DNA of 64,000 nucleotides from Rheinheimera sp. MM224 (lineage in GTDB: Bacteria > Pseudomonadota > Gammaproteobacteria > Enterobacterales > Alteromonadaceae). A program made the position numbers and the translations under genes. The stretch lies in assembly GCF_947090785.1 (NCBI RefSeq), contig NZ_OX352320.1, positions 4,267,001 to 4,331,000 on the forward strand, in the 5' to 3' direction. The notes under the pieces are model-generated. The model was not told the origin of the DNA, searched no databases, and saw only the letters and a program-made list of their open reading frames with translations. Positions 17,563 through 27,654 of the stretch are shown here, in pieces. The number at the start of each line of letters is the position of its first letter. Within the stretch, counting starts at the first letter, position 1.

Positions 17563-18907
17563 GACTAACTCTACAACACGCGGCAGCTGGGGTTCGCGTA
17601 TCGGATTTATTTTAGCGGCAGCAGGCTCTGCAGTGGGCCTTGGCGCGATCTGGAAATTCCCTTATGTCGCAGGTGCCAATGGCGGCGGCGTATTCTTATT
17701 AGTTTATCTGGCCTGTGTGTTTTCTGTTGGTGTGGTGATGTTGCTGGCAGAGATGATGATTGGCCGTACTGCCAAAAAATCAGCCACTTCAGCCTATCGC
17801 GCTATGGGCAAAGGCTACTGGCACGTCGCAGGCTGGCTTTCTGTACTCGGAGTGTTTTTAATTCTGGGCTTCTACTGCGTAGTAGGTGGCTGGACCATAG
17901 CCTATATAGTGCAGACTATTCAGGGCACAGTGCTGACCACTGACGCCAAGCTACTGAGTGATACCTTTACTAACTTTATCGCTAACCCAACCTCTTCACT
18001 GATTTATACCGCTTTGTTTATGATCATCACCGCAGTGATTGTGATTGCAGGTGTACAGGCAGGTATTGAACGTATTTGTAAAATTCTGATGCCAGCGCTG
18101 TTTGCACTGATGCTGGTGATGGTATGGCGCAGCCTGACTTTACCTGGTGCGATGGAAGGTGTGATGTACTTTATTACGCCGGATTGGAGCAAACTGAGCA
18201 TTAAAATGGTGCTGGATGCTTTGGGTTTAGCAGTGTTCTCCTTGTCTGTAGGCGCTGGGTTAATGGTGGCTTATGGCTCTTATTTAAGTCCTGAAACCAA
18301 AGTGGTCAACGCAGGTTTATGGATAGCGGGTTTAGCCACGTTAGCCTCAGTGATGGCTGGCCTGATGATTTTACCTGCGGTATTCGCTTTTAACGTCGAC
18401 CCTGCAGCTGGCCCTGGCTTAACTTTTATTACTATGCCTGCGCTTTTCGCCCAGATGGCTGGTGGTCAGGTCTTAGCCTTAATTTTCTTCTGTTTGCTGC
18501 TGTTTGCTGCTGTCACTTCTTCAATCTCTATTCTGGAGCCTGTAGTGGCTTTCCTGATTGACGAATATGGTATGGAACGTAAGAAAGCCACTATTTGGGT
18601 TTCTGTAGTGAACTATGTGGTGTTAGGTATTCCGGCTGCATTGTCTTTTGGCGGTGGCATGGAAAGCTATACGATTTTCGGAAAAACCCCATTTGATGCG
18701 ATGGACTTTATGGCATCCAATGTGCTGATGCCTTTAGGTGGTATGTTTGCAGCGACTTTTGTCGGCTGGCGGATCTGGCCACAAATTAAAGCCATTTTAG
18801 CGGGTGAAGTGCCAGCCGCTGTGCAAAAAATTTACTGGTTGTTAGCTGCTGTAGTTTCACCGGTCTTGATTGCGATAGTGGCAGTCATGACAATTAAAGG
18901 CAGTTGA
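17561..18907 (+). CDS. sodium-dependent transporter, NSS (SLC6) family
   Basis: This 448-residue inner-membrane protein belongs to the neurotransmitter:sodium symporter family, which imports amino acids or related solutes with Na+. The N-terminal TM1 signature SRIGFILAAAGSAVGLGAIWKFPY contains the unwound Na+-binding region typical of LeuT and MhsT. About eleven hydrophobic segments follow, as in most short bacterial members. Substrate is probably a hydrophobic amino acid, by analogy only. A terminator lies directly downstream. Confidence 0.92.
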   Translation: MTNSTTRGSWGSRIGFILAAAGSAVGLGAIWKFPYVAGANGGGVFLLVYLACVFSVGVVMLLAEMMIGRTAKKSATSAYRAMGKGYWHVAGWLSVLGVFLILGFYCVVGGWTIAYIVQTIQGTVLTTDAKLLSDTFTNFIANPTSSLIYTALFMIITAVIVIAGVQAGIERICKILMPALFALMLVMVWRSLTLPGAMEGVMYFITPDWSKLSIKMVLDALGLAVFSLSVGAGLMVAYGSYLSPETKVVNAGLWIAGLATLASVMAGLMILPAVFAFNVDPAAGPGLTFITMPALFAQMAGGQVLALIFFCLLLFAAVTSSISILEPVVAFLIDEYGMERKKATIWVSVVNYVVLGIPAALSFGGGMESYTIFGKTPFDAMDFMASNVLMPLGGMFAATFVGWRIWPQIKAILAGEVPAAVQKIYWLLAAVVSPVLIAIVAVMTIKGS

Positions 18908-18922
18908 GTTATCAGACAATAC

Positions 18923-18953
18923 ACCGGCAGCTTTGCAACAAAGCGCCGGTTTT
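18923..18953 (+). terminator. terminator after the NSS transporter
   Basis: ACCGGC and GCCGGT enclose CTTTG/CAAAG around a three-base loop, followed by TTTT. It is 15 bases past the transporter stop. The rest of the 259-bp gap to 19167 shows no gene. Confidence 0.8.
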
Positions 18954-19166
18954 AGTCAATCTGCTGTAGTTTTAAGCAGCTAACCACCAAAAAAGACGGC
19001 TTTGCTTGCCAAAGCCTGCTGTGGATGCTGAGATAGCCCTGTTGTTATAACCATAAAGTCCGGTGCATCCTAAACAATGCGTAAGCTTCCGGGCGCAGAC
19101 AAGACAAGTCGTGTTGTTGCAGCTTTGATCGTTCAGACTTAAAGCGGTGACCAGACAAGGATTGAG

Positions 19167-20114
19167 ATGATGATAAAAAAAGACTACTTCTGGCCGCTGT
19201 TAGGTTTGGCCGCTGTAGCATTTTCAGTCTATGTGCTGCTTGAGCAGCTCAAAGATATCTCCTATGAAGATGTGGTACTCAGTCTTGAAGCCATTTCTAT
19301 GCATGGCTGGCTGATGGCTGGCCTGGCGACCGTATTTGCTTACGTGGCCCTAGCGGGTTACGACAGGCTGGCGTTATCTCATCTGCGTAAAAAAGTATCC
19401 TGGACCTTCATTTCAGTCGCATCTTTCACTGCTTATGCTATTGGCCATAATTTAGGTGCTTCGGTATTTTCCGGCGCTGTAGTGCGTTACCGGGCTTATC
19501 GCTCGCAAGGCCTGACTCCGGGCGAAGTAGGTATTCTGGTCGCGTTCTGCTCTTTCACTTTCGCCCTTGGCAGCATTTTGTTGGGTGGCATAGCGCTGAT
19601 GGTTGAACCCAGCTTACCTGCCCACTTTCATAAAGCCATACCTGAATGGATAGCTTTCCTGCTTGGCGCTGGTATGTTGTTTCTGGTGGCCTTGTACTTA
19701 TGGGGAAGTTTGACCAACAGAGGCTGTATCAACCTGTGGAAGCTGAAGCTGGAGTATCCACGTTTTTCATTGGTGTGCCGTCAGCTGATCGTAGCTCCAC
19801 TTGAATTGTTAGCCGCCGCCGCCATTATTTATTACGCCTTACCGGAACAAAGTAACCCAGGCTATTTTATGGTGTTAGGTATATTTCTGGCGTCTTTCTC
19901 TGCGGCTTTGTTATCTCATGCACCAGGTGGTTTAGGTGTACTGGAAGTGATGTTTTTGCTGGCTTTGCCCGATGTAAATCCGGCCGACGTGATAGCTGCT
20001 TTATTGGTATTCCGCTTGTTTTATCTGCTGATCCCTTTTGCCATTTCGCTGATTATTGTGGTGTGGTTTGAACAGGATCAGTTGCTGAAGAAATTTAGAA
20101 GCACCAAGAGTTAA
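19167..20114 (+). CDS. YbhN/UPF0104 family membrane protein
   Basis: This 315-residue protein has about eight membrane segments and the features of the lysylphosphatidylglycerol synthetase transmembrane region (UPF0104). These include RYRAYRSQGLTPGEVG with its conserved basic residues, and SHAPGGLGVLEVMFL near residue 250. It lacks the soluble aminoacyl-transferase domain of MprF, so it is more like a flippase-type YbhN. The lipid substrate is unknown. The ATG has AAGGATTGAG upstream. It converges, with a ten-base gap, on the LETM1-like gene. Confidence 0.85.
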   Translation: MMIKKDYFWPLLGLAAVAFSVYVLLEQLKDISYEDVVLSLEAISMHGWLMAGLATVFAYVALAGYDRLALSHLRKKVSWTFISVASFTAYAIGHNLGASVFSGAVVRYRAYRSQGLTPGEVGILVAFCSFTFALGSILLGGIALMVEPSLPAHFHKAIPEWIAFLLGAGMLFLVALYLWGSLTNRGCINLWKLKLEYPRFSLVCRQLIVAPLELLAAAAIIYYALPEQSNPGYFMVLGIFLASFSAALLSHAPGGLGVLEVMFLLALPDVNPADVIAALLVFRLFYLLIPFAISLIIVVWFEQDQLLKKFRSTKS

Positions 20115-20124
20115 AGAACTACAA

Positions 20125-20508
20125 CTAAGATTCGTAATCCGGTAGCTTTTTCGGTTTATCTGCTTTGGGCTGAAAGGAGCTTGGCAGCACTTCTATGCCC
20201 AGCTTGCGGCCGAGTTTAATTAAGATAGGAATAGTAACGGGGGCAAAAGGCAAAACGGCAAAGATGCCTAAACCTGTAGCCCTTAACACGTCCACCAATT
20301 GGTGATTGGCAAACCGCATTTCGGCCTGAGTAGCTTTGCCCTGCAGAGATCGCTGATAAATAATCAGCATACGTCTGGTTTCATCGGTTTCCTGCGACAA
20401 GGCCATTCTGAGCCGAATCATGCTAAAGCGAATACGCGACATACTCTTACGCCGTTGTAACCGCAATACCCGGATCGGAGCCTTGTGCAACCGACTTAAC
20501 AGATTCAT
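20125..20508 (-). CDS. LETM1-like domain protein
   Basis: This 127-residue protein has a strongly basic N-terminus (RLQRRKSMSRIR) and one hydrophobic segment (GLGIFAVLPFAPVTIPILIK). It ends in GIEVLPSSFQPK, which resembles the LPFxP...LPSxF pattern of LETM1 ribosome-binding domains. The match is by eye, so the family call is moderate. I chose the ATG at 20508, preceded by GAGGTG. An ATG 45 bases upstream has no ribosome binding site. No partner is apparent. Confidence 0.6.
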   Translation of the reverse strand: MNLLSRLHKAPIRVLRLQRRKSMSRIRFSMIRLRMALSQETDETRRMLIIYQRSLQGKATQAEMRFANHQLVDVLRATGLGIFAVLPFAPVTIPILIKLGRKLGIEVLPSSFQPKADKPKKLPDYES

Positions 20509-20650
20509 ACCCACCTCAACTGCCTTATCCTTACCCAAGATAACTGAAGTCAAGACAGCTGTCGCTTCAAGTTCAAGGGTGTATACATTATCGGCTGCTT
20601 TGGTAAGACAAGACAGTATTATTTTGTAGTATTTAGTTTAACTCACTGAA

Positions 20651-21421
20651 TTATAAGGCGCTGACCAGGAAATTTGGGTTTTTCAGATTCTCTCTGTGAT
20701 AAGCCGGATTTGCTATACCCTGATACTCCACCTGGGCACCAGCCACTTTAGCAATCACATGACCTGCGCCTGTATCCCACAGCATAGTAGGGCCAAAGCG
20801 TGGATACAAATGCGCGCTGCCTTCAGCCACTAAACAAAACTTTAGCGAGCTACCAACAGCTATCAGTTCATGCTGTGGAAAACGGCTTAAATAGTCTTCC
20901 ACATCAGCGCTGTAATGACTGCGGCTGCCTACTACTTTCACCACTTCACCAGCAGACGGCGTTAATGCCACTCTGATAGTTTCGGTTAAGCCATCTTGTT
21001 GCCGGGTTGCACCTAAACCTTCGGCTGCTGCATAGGTTTTATCCAGCACTGGTGCATGAATAACCCCAAGCACAGGCTCACCTTGTTGAATAAGGGCGAT
21101 GTTAACGGTGAATTCGCCGTTACGTTTAATAAACTCTTTGGTGCCATCTAAAGGGTCAACCAGCCAGTACTCTGTCCACTGCTGGCGCTCTGACCAGGGA
21201 ATATCTGCAGCCTCTTCAGATAACACAGGCACATCGGGAGTCAGCTTAGTCAGCTCTGCCAAAATCAGGTGATGGGCGGCTAAATCTGCTTCGGTTAAAG
21301 GCGAATCATCGTCTTTTTGCTCAACGCTAAAATCACGCTGATACACAGTTAAAATGGCTTCACCTGCAGCAACGGCTATACGTCGTACTTGCTGCAATAA
21401 ATCCTGTGTCAGTTCCAACAT
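20651..21421 (-). CDS. cysQ: 3'(2'),5'-bisphosphate nucleotidase CysQ
   Basis: CysQ hydrolyses 3'-phosphoadenosine 5'-phosphate (PAP), the by-product of PAPS reduction, to AMP and phosphate. The 256-residue protein shows the Mg2+/Li+-sensitive phosphatase motifs: SEEAADIPW, DPLDGTKEFIKRNGEFTVN and the C-terminal WDTGAGHVI. Its start overlaps the cysC stop by one base (TAATG), so the two are coupled. It is the last gene of the sulfate activation operon and removes the inhibitor produced by CysH, encoded about 24 kb away. Confidence 0.95.
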   Translation of the reverse strand: MLELTQDLLQQVRRIAVAAGEAILTVYQRDFSVEQKDDDSPLTEADLAAHHLILAELTKLTPDVPVLSEEAADIPWSERQQWTEYWLVDPLDGTKEFIKRNGEFTVNIALIQQGEPVLGVIHAPVLDKTYAAAEGLGATRQQDGLTETIRVALTPSAGEVVKVVGSRSHYSADVEDYLSRFPQHELIAVGSSLKFCLVAEGSAHLYPRFGPTMLWDTGAGHVIAKVAGAQVEYQGIANPAYHRENLKNPNFLVSAL

Positions 21422-22014
21422 TAGCTCAGCACTCCTTTTTCAGTCAGTAAGGCAATCAGTTGATCAACACTTTGCTCCAGGCTTTGCTGCGCTGTGTCTA
21501 TGATCAAATCCGCTTGCTCCGGTGCTTCATAGGGATCGGAAATCCCGGTGAAGTGACTGATTTCACCACGTCTGGCTTTTTGATACAAACCTTTGACGTC
21601 ACGCTGCTCGCACACATCCAAAGAAGTGGCGATATAAATCTCTAAAAACTTACCTTCCGGCAGGCTGTTTTTAATGGCCTGACGCTGTGCACGGTAAGGT
21701 GAAATAAAGGCGCTGAGCACCACCAAACCAGCGTCCAGCATTAAACCTGCTACTGCACCTACCCGACGGATATTTTCGGTGCGGTCAGCTTCACTAAAGC
21801 CTAAATCAGCACATAAACCATGACGCACATTATCGCCATCCAGCAAATAACTATGCACTTTACGCTTAACCAGTTCCTGCTCTAATGCATTCGCCACTGT
21901 GGATTTTCCTGCGCCACTTAATCCGGTAAACCACAATACAACGCCCTGATGACCGTTTTGTTGCTCACGATCGGCGCGACTGATTTGATAGTTTTGCCAA
22001 ACAACCTGACTCAT
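21421..22014 (-). CDS. cysC: adenylyl-sulfate kinase CysC
   Basis: CysC phosphorylates adenosine 5'-phosphosulfate (APS) at the 3' position to give PAPS. The 197-residue length fits the family. The P-loop GLSGAGKST is near residue 32. DGDNVRHGLCADLGFS carries the APS-binding residues, and FISPYRAQR follows. It sits between the SLC13 permease and cysQ in an operon with tight spacing. The presence of CysC means the PAPS route of reduction, consistent with the PAPS-type CysH in this window. Confidence 0.96.
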   Translation of the reverse strand: MSQVVWQNYQISRADREQQNGHQGVVLWFTGLSGAGKSTVANALEQELVKRKVHSYLLDGDNVRHGLCADLGFSEADRTENIRRVGAVAGLMLDAGLVVLSAFISPYRAQRQAIKNSLPEGKFLEIYIATSLDVCEQRDVKGLYQKARRGEISHFTGISDPYEAPEQADLIIDTAQQSLEQSVDQLIALLTEKGVLS

Positions 22015-22023
22015 AAAAATTCC

Positions 22024-23760
22024 TTACAGCGACTGAAAAGGGAAAAACAATGGAATTAAGGCTAATACAGCTATTGAATACGCCAGCGCCATAGGCAAAC
22101 CCACTTTGACATACTGGCTTAATTTGTAGTTACCGACTGTATAAACCAGCAAGTTAGTTTGATAACCCCATGGTGATATAAAGCTGGCACTGGCACCAAA
22201 TAACACCGCCATAATAAATGGCATAGGGTCTATACCAAAAGCTTTGGCCAGACTGATAGCCACTGGACAGGCCAAAGCAGCGGCAGCGTTATTGGACATC
22301 AGTTCGGTCAAAATCAGCGTGAAAAAATACAAAGCGGCTAAAGCCCAGAATAAGTGATAGCCGGTAAAGACTTGCAATAAGCCCTGGCCTAATAACACCG
22401 ACACTCCGGTGTTTTCCATTGCCTGCGATAAAACCAAAGCGCCACCGACAATCAGCACTATATCCAGTGGAAAACGCCGTCTGATTTCCTGCAGGCTGAT
22501 AATACCTGTCGCCATTAAACCTATCAGTAATAACACCAGTCCTTTGAGTAAAGGCAGTTCGCCTGTCATGGATAAACCAATCACAGCGACAAAAGCGGAC
22601 AATACACCCCAGCTGCGGCGCAAGGATAAACGGGTGGCTGAATCGACGCCATTCACCAGCAAAAACTCTTTATTGAGTTTGCTGTTTTGATGAAAGGTTT
22701 TGCCCGGCACCAGCAATAAGGTATCGCCGGTTTGCAGCACTATAGAACCTAAACCGCCCTGCAGGCGTTCCTGCCCACGTTTGACTGCGACCACCACAGC
22801 ATCAAACTCTTCACGGAATTTCGCGTCTTTCAGAGACACACCATTGAGGCTCGACGAATGGCTGATAATAGCTTCCACCAACGCCTGACCATTCATACTG
22901 TGATGGCCATACAAAGTCAGGCCCTGAATTTCCTGCAATAAAGCCACAGACTCCATATCACCAGCAAAAAGTAATACATCGCCTTGCTGCAAGCGGTCTT
23001 CAGGGCAAACAGGCGCTATATTCTGCTCACCCCGCACTATTTCAGCTAAAAACAATTTACGTAAATGCCGAAGGCCAGCTTCACCTATGGTTTTACCAAT
23101 CAGTACTGAGTCCGCACTTAAACGCGCTTCAAGGAAATACTGTAAGTCGGCTTCATCGACGGTTTTTTCAGTGACGGGCAGACGGTCTGCAATCAGCCAC
23201 ATCATCAGCATGCCGGACAGCACCACACCAGCGCCTACGGCCGTGGTGGTGAAAAATTGCAGTAAAGGTAAACCCGCTTTATCTAAAAAGCTGTTGACCA
23301 CTAAGTTGGTGGACGTACCAATCAGGGTAAGAGTGCCACCAAAAGTGGCAGCAAAAGCCATAGGCAACATCAGCTTGCTAGGGGCAAACTTCTGACTACG
23401 TTTAATAGCACCAATTAAACTGGCGACTACAGCGGTATTGGCAGTAAAAGACGACAACAACGAAGTGGACACCCAAAGCCGGGTTAACACTGTGCGTAAG
23501 CCGCCATTATTGAGTTGCTGCCCTACCCAGCTGATCAGTCGGGTTTTCTCCAGCGCTATAGACACCAGCAATAACAACACCAGTGTTAATAACGAGGAGT
23601 CGGTAAAGCTGGCGGCAAATTGTTGTACGTTGAGCAAATCCGTCAGATAAGTCAGTACGGCCACTGCTCCAAACACCCAGGCGGCCGACAGCCGTGTCAG
23701 GGTCAGCAGGGCAATCAACCCTGCCAAAATAGCGAATACGCCGTACTGCTCCAGACTCAT
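22024..23760 (-). CDS. SLC13 family permease with TrkA-C domains, likely sulfate uptake
   Basis: This 578-residue inner-membrane protein has two hydrophobic halves characteristic of the SLC13/DASS fold, with conserved SNTA-like segments (SSFTANTAVVASL, MSNNAAAALACPVA). Two TrkA-C regulatory domains lie between them, roughly residues 205-370. Such proteins with RCK_C inserts are often annotated as sulfate or sulfur-compound permeases. Its place between cysN and cysC strongly supports sulfate import, in the position where other genomes carry none or use CysTWA. It starts two bases from the cysN stop. Confidence 0.88.
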   Translation of the reverse strand: MSLEQYGVFAILAGLIALLTLTRLSAAWVFGAVAVLTYLTDLLNVQQFAASFTDSSLLTLVLLLLVSIALEKTRLISWVGQQLNNGGLRTVLTRLWVSTSLLSSFTANTAVVASLIGAIKRSQKFAPSKLMLPMAFAATFGGTLTLIGTSTNLVVNSFLDKAGLPLLQFFTTTAVGAGVVLSGMLMMWLIADRLPVTEKTVDEADLQYFLEARLSADSVLIGKTIGEAGLRHLRKLFLAEIVRGEQNIAPVCPEDRLQQGDVLLFAGDMESVALLQEIQGLTLYGHHSMNGQALVEAIISHSSSLNGVSLKDAKFREEFDAVVVAVKRGQERLQGGLGSIVLQTGDTLLLVPGKTFHQNSKLNKEFLLVNGVDSATRLSLRRSWGVLSAFVAVIGLSMTGELPLLKGLVLLLIGLMATGIISLQEIRRRFPLDIVLIVGGALVLSQAMENTGVSVLLGQGLLQVFTGYHLFWALAALYFFTLILTELMSNNAAAALACPVAISLAKAFGIDPMPFIMAVLFGASASFISPWGYQTNLLVYTVGNYKLSQYVKVGLPMALAYSIAVLALIPLFFPFQSL

Positions 23761-23762
23761 GC

Positions 23763-25181
23763 TCAGCCTTTGTTCAACTGGCTTAAATCCAGTGCCTGCC
23801 AGTGTGGAAAATGTTTACGCACTAAGGCATTCAGTTCCAGCTCAAATTCTGAGAACTCTGCTTTGCTGCTGACGCTGGCCAAAGCGCTGTCGACCATACC
23901 AGCACCAACAGTGATATTGCTGATGCGGTCGATAAAGATAAAACCACCTGTATCGCGGTTTTGCGCATAAGGGTCAAACACCACAGCTTCGGTCAGTTCC
24001 AGCTCGACCAGGGCTATGCTGTTCAGCTCCAGCTTGTCGGCCTGATGTTCCGCCAAAGTATTTACATCAATGCTGTGAGCAATAGCTGTAACTTTACCGC
24101 TGACCTTTTTTGTCGCCAGTTTAATGTTATAGCTTTTGCCAATCAGTAGTGGCTCTTCATGCATCCAGACCACTTTGGCCAGAATGCGGTTCGATACAGC
24201 AGCATGGTGCACTGCAGGCACTAGCACATCGCCCCGGCTGATATCTATTTCATCATTGATGGTAATAGTGACCGCCTGACCTGCAACAGCCTCTTGCCAT
24301 TCGCCATCAAAAGTAACAATAGACTTAATAGTTGAGCCTTTGCCTGAAGGTAAAGCCACTATGGCGTCACCCACTTTAAAACTACCGCTGGCGATAGTCC
24401 CGGCAAAACCACGGAAATCCAGATTAGGGCGGCTGACATACTGCACCGGCAAACGGGCTTCGGCTTGCCAGTTAAAACCTGTGACAGGCGCCTTTTCTAA
24501 TAAGCTCAGTAAAGGTCCGTCCTGATACCAGGGCGTTTGGGTAGAGCTGTGCACTACGTTGTCGCCATTCAGGGCTGACAACGGCACAAACTGAATAGAA
24601 GGCACGTTCAGCTGCGCAGCAAATTGCAGGTAGTCCTGTTTAATTTGCTCAAACCGCTGCTGGTCAAAACCTAATAAATCCATTTTATTGATGGCAACGA
24701 CAAACTGCTTAATGCCCAATAATGAACAAATAAAGCTGTGACGACGGGTCTGGGTTTGTACGCCATAACGGGCGTCCACCAGAATAATAGCCAGATCACA
24801 GTTGGAGGCACCTGTCGCCATATTGCGGGTGTACTGCTCGTGGCCTGGGGTGTCGGCAATAATAAACTTACGTTTATCGGTAGAGAAATACCGATAGGCC
24901 ACGTCTATGGTAATACCCTGCTCGCGCTCAGCCTGTAAGCCATCGACCAGCAAAGCTAAATCTATGGTTTCACCTGTGGTGCCATGAGTTTTGCTGTCTT
25001 TATGTAAAGCAGCCAGTTGGTCTTCATAAATCTGCATACTGTCATGCAATAAACGGCCTATCAGCGTACTTTTACCGTCGTCGACTGAGCCGCAGGTTAA
25101 AAACTTCAGCAGCGATTTGTGCTGTTGCTGCTCTAAGTACTGCTCAATGCCTACTTGGGCTAATTCATTGGCGACTGACAT
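23763..25181 (-). CDS. cysN: sulfate adenylyltransferase subunit 1 (CysN)
   Basis: CysN is the GTPase subunit of ATP sulfurylase. It couples GTP hydrolysis to formation of APS from sulfate and ATP. The 472-residue protein has the EF-Tu-like G domain, with P-loop [12 protein letters not shown] near 32, [13 protein letters not shown] and SAL, followed by two beta-barrel domains. No APS kinase domain is fused to it, and CysC is encoded separately two genes downstream. It overlaps cysD by one base. Confidence 0.97.
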   Translation of the reverse strand: MSVANELAQVGIEQYLEQQQHKSLLKFLTCGSVDDGKSTLIGRLLHDSMQIYEDQLAALHKDSKTHGTTGETIDLALLVDGLQAEREQGITIDVAYRYFSTDKRKFIIADTPGHEQYTRNMATGASNCDLAIILVDARYGVQTQTRRHSFICSLLGIKQFVVAINKMDLLGFDQQRFEQIKQDYLQFAAQLNVPSIQFVPLSALNGDNVVHSSTQTPWYQDGPLLSLLEKAPVTGFNWQAEARLPVQYVSRPNLDFRGFAGTIASGSFKVGDAIVALPSGKGSTIKSIVTFDGEWQEAVAGQAVTITINDEIDISRGDVLVPAVHHAAVSNRILAKVVWMHEEPLLIGKSYNIKLATKKVSGKVTAIAHSIDVNTLAEHQADKLELNSIALVELELTEAVVFDPYAQNRDTGGFIFIDRISNITVGAGMVDSALASVSSKAEFSEFELELNALVRKHFPHWQALDLSQLNKG

Positions 25182-26095
25182 CAGAAATACCCCTCACGTT
25201 TTTTCTTTTCCATAGAACCACTGGAATCGTGGTCAATCACCCGGCCTTGTCGCTCACTGGAAGTCGACAACAGCATCTCTTCAATAATACCGGTCAGGCT
25301 ATCTGCAGAGGATTCGATAGCACCCGTCAGCGGGTAACAACCTAAAGTACGGAAACGCACCAGCTTTTGCTCTGGTTTTTCACCAGGATTCAGTGGCATA
25401 CGTTCGTCATCCACCATAATCAAAGTACCGTTGCGTTCAACCACAGGGCGCACAGCGGCAAAATACAGCGGCACAATGTCGATTTTTTCCTGATAGATGT
25501 ATTGCCAGATATCCAGCTCAGTCCAGTTCGACAACGGGAATACGCGGATACTTTCGCCTTTATTCACCTGGCCGTTGTAGGTATGCCACAGCTCAGGACG
25601 CTGATTTTTCGGGTCCCATCTGTGGTGTTGATCACGGAATGAATAGACCCGCTCTTTGGCACGGGATTTTTCTTCGTCACGGCGCGCGCCACCAAAAGCT
25701 GCATCAAAACCGTACTGATCCAGCGCTTGTTTTAAGCCTTGGGTTTTCATCACGTCAGTGTGTTTGGAGCTGCCGTAGGTAAATGGATTCATATCCATGG
25801 CAATGCCTTCCGGATTGATATGCACCAGCAAATCAAAGCCATATTGCTTCGCCACTTTGTCACGGAACTCGATCATCTCGCGGAATTTCCAGCGGGTATC
25901 AACATGCAACAGTGGAAACGGAATTTTGCCCGGATAAAAAGCTTTGCGCGCTAGATGCAGCAGCACAGAGGAATCTTTACCTATGGAATACAACATCACC
26001 GGATTATCAAATTCGGCCGCTACTTCGCGGAAAATCTGGATACTTTCAGCTTCCAGTTGTTGTAAATGTGTCAGAGGTTTGACTGGCTGGCCCAT
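25181..26095 (-). CDS. cysD: sulfate adenylyltransferase subunit 2 (CysD)
   Basis: CysD is the catalytic subunit of ATP sulfurylase, a PP-loop enzyme that adenylates sulfate with CysN. The ATP pyrophosphate-binding motif YSIGKDSSV is near residue 35, and the C-terminal [13 protein letters not shown] is also conserved. I chose the ATG at 26095, giving 304 residues like E. coli CysD (302), because GGGAG lies eight bases upstream. A frame open to 26134 adds 13 unsupported residues. The cysG stop lies 44 bases upstream. Confidence 0.96.
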   Translation of the reverse strand: MGQPVKPLTHLQQLEAESIQIFREVAAEFDNPVMLYSIGKDSSVLLHLARKAFYPGKIPFPLLHVDTRWKFREMIEFRDKVAKQYGFDLLVHINPEGIAMDMNPFTYGSSKHTDVMKTQGLKQALDQYGFDAAFGGARRDEEKSRAKERVYSFRDQHHRWDPKNQRPELWHTYNGQVNKGESIRVFPLSNWTELDIWQYIYQEKIDIVPLYFAAVRPVVERNGTLIMVDDERMPLNPGEKPEQKLVRFRTLGCYPLTGAIESSADSLTGIIEEMLLSTSSERQGRVIDHDSSGSMEKKKREGYF

Positions 26096-26139
26096 AGGGT
26101 CTGCTCCCTTAAAGTCTGTAAAAAGATCTATCAATTAAA

Positions 26140-27558
26140 TCAGATTCTGTTGGTTAAAGGCTGCTGAGCCCGCTGATCAGGTCTGTCACCAAACCAGTTT
26201 AATTTTTGCTGCAAGGCAACCACTTCACCAATAATCAGCAAAGCCGGTGATTGCACCTGATGCTCTGTGACTAAATGGGCCAGTTGGCTGAGCTGTCCGG
26301 TAAATACCCGCTGCTCTGGTCTGGTGCCGTTTTCAATCACTGCCACAGGAATATCTGCAGCACGACCAGCGGCCAATAACTGCTGCTGAATGTGCTCTAC
26401 TTTCATCAGGCCCATATAAATCACCAGAGTCTGGTTTGGCCGGCTTAAACTTTGCCAGTCCGGCTCCACACCGTCTTTACGGCAATGACCCGTAACAAAC
26501 TGCACAGCCTGGGCATAATCCCTGTGAGTTAAAGCAATACCGGCATAAGCGGCGCAACCTGCGGCAGCTGTAATACCCGGCACCACCTGAAACGGAATGC
26601 CATGAGGCAACAAAACTTCAATTTCTTCGGCGCCACGGCCAAAAATAAAAGGGTCACCACCTTTGAGCCTGCAGACTTTTTTACCTGATAAAGCTAAAGA
26701 AACCAATAAGTTATTTGTTTCTTCCTGAGCTACCGAATGTGCACCAGCTTTTTTACCCACACATATCAATTCGGCGTCACGGCGCACCAACTGCATAATA
26801 GGCTCTGAGACTAAGTAGTCGTACACCACAACGTCTGCTTGCTGCATCAGTTGTAGTGCTTTTAAGGTCAAAAGTTCAGGATCGCCAGGGCCAGAGCCGA
26901 CTAAATACACTTCACCCTGAGTCGGGATTTCCCGCTCTAATAAGTCTTCTAATTGCTGCTGAGCAAGATCCAGCCTGTTAGCCTGCACTTCACGCACTAT
27001 CGACGAGTCAAACACCCGCTCCCAAAACTGACGACGCCCAGCAAAACCTGAAATCTTTTGTTTTACTTTGTCGCGAAAGGAACCCACTAACTGAGCCAGC
27101 GGGCCTAGATGCGCAGGTAAAATAGCTTCGAGTTTTTCCCGCAAACGCCGCGCCAACACAGGAGCAGTGCCAGCGCTGGAAATGGCAATCAGAATAGGGC
27201 TACGGTCGATAATGGCAGGAAAAATAAAACTACAATTAGGCTGGTCATCCACAGTATTAACCAGAATATTGCGCGCATCAGCAGCTTCAAATACAGACTG
27301 ATTGACTGCATCATCGTCTGTAGCCGCTATCACCAATACATGACCGTCGATGTGTTCAGGTGAAAAACGACTTTCAATTAAGGTCGCTTTGCCTTGTTGC
27401 TGCCACTCTTTGAATTCATCGGCAAAGTAAGTGGCCACCACTGTTAAACGGGCGCCTGCTTTCAGTAAAGTACCCGCCTTACGCAACGCCACATGACCAG
27501 CACCCACCAGCAAGACGGGTCTGTTATTCAATTGGGCAAAAATAGGCAAATACTGCAC
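26140..27558 (-). CDS. cysG: siroheme synthase CysG (bifunctional)
   Basis: CysG makes siroheme from uroporphyrinogen III. The N-terminal half is precorrin-2 dehydrogenase/sirohydrochlorin ferrochelatase (LVGAGHVALRKAG near residue 20). The C-terminal half from about 215 is the SAM-dependent uroporphyrinogen methyltransferase (YLVGSGPGDPELLTLKA, RLKGGDPFIFGRG, VPGITAAAG). A GTG start at 27558 is preceded by AGGAG six bases away and aligns with the usual CysG N-terminus, giving 472 residues. An upstream ATG at 27633 would add 25 atypical residues. Siroheme is the cofactor of CysI. It is the first gene of the operon. Confidence 0.95.
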   Translation of the reverse strand: MQYLPIFAQLNNRPVLLVGAGHVALRKAGTLLKAGARLTVVATYFADEFKEWQQQGKATLIESRFSPEHIDGHVLVIAATDDDAVNQSVFEAADARNILVNTVDDQPNCSFIFPAIIDRSPILIAISSAGTAPVLARRLREKLEAILPAHLGPLAQLVGSFRDKVKQKISGFAGRRQFWERVFDSSIVREVQANRLDLAQQQLEDLLEREIPTQGEVYLVGSGPGDPELLTLKALQLMQQADVVVYDYLVSEPIMQLVRRDAELICVGKKAGAHSVAQEETNNLLVSLALSGKKVCRLKGGDPFIFGRGAEEIEVLLPHGIPFQVVPGITAAAGCAAYAGIALTHRDYAQAVQFVTGHCRKDGVEPDWQSLSRPNQTLVIYMGLMKVEHIQQQLLAAGRAADIPVAVIENGTRPEQRVFTGQLSQLAHLVTEHQVQSPALLIIGEVVALQQKLNWFGDRPDQRAQQPLTNRI

Positions 27559-27654
27559 TTCAGGCTCCTGCTGTATGGACAGCACTTTGATACAACTATG
27601 CTCTGATTTGGTTAGAGTGGCGACCTCAATCAAAGCTTTTTCATTCGAGCTTGC

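Noticed and set aside
27559..27633. Longer CysG start at 27633
   Set aside because: The GTG at 27558 has AGGAG and aligns with the normal CysG N-terminus.
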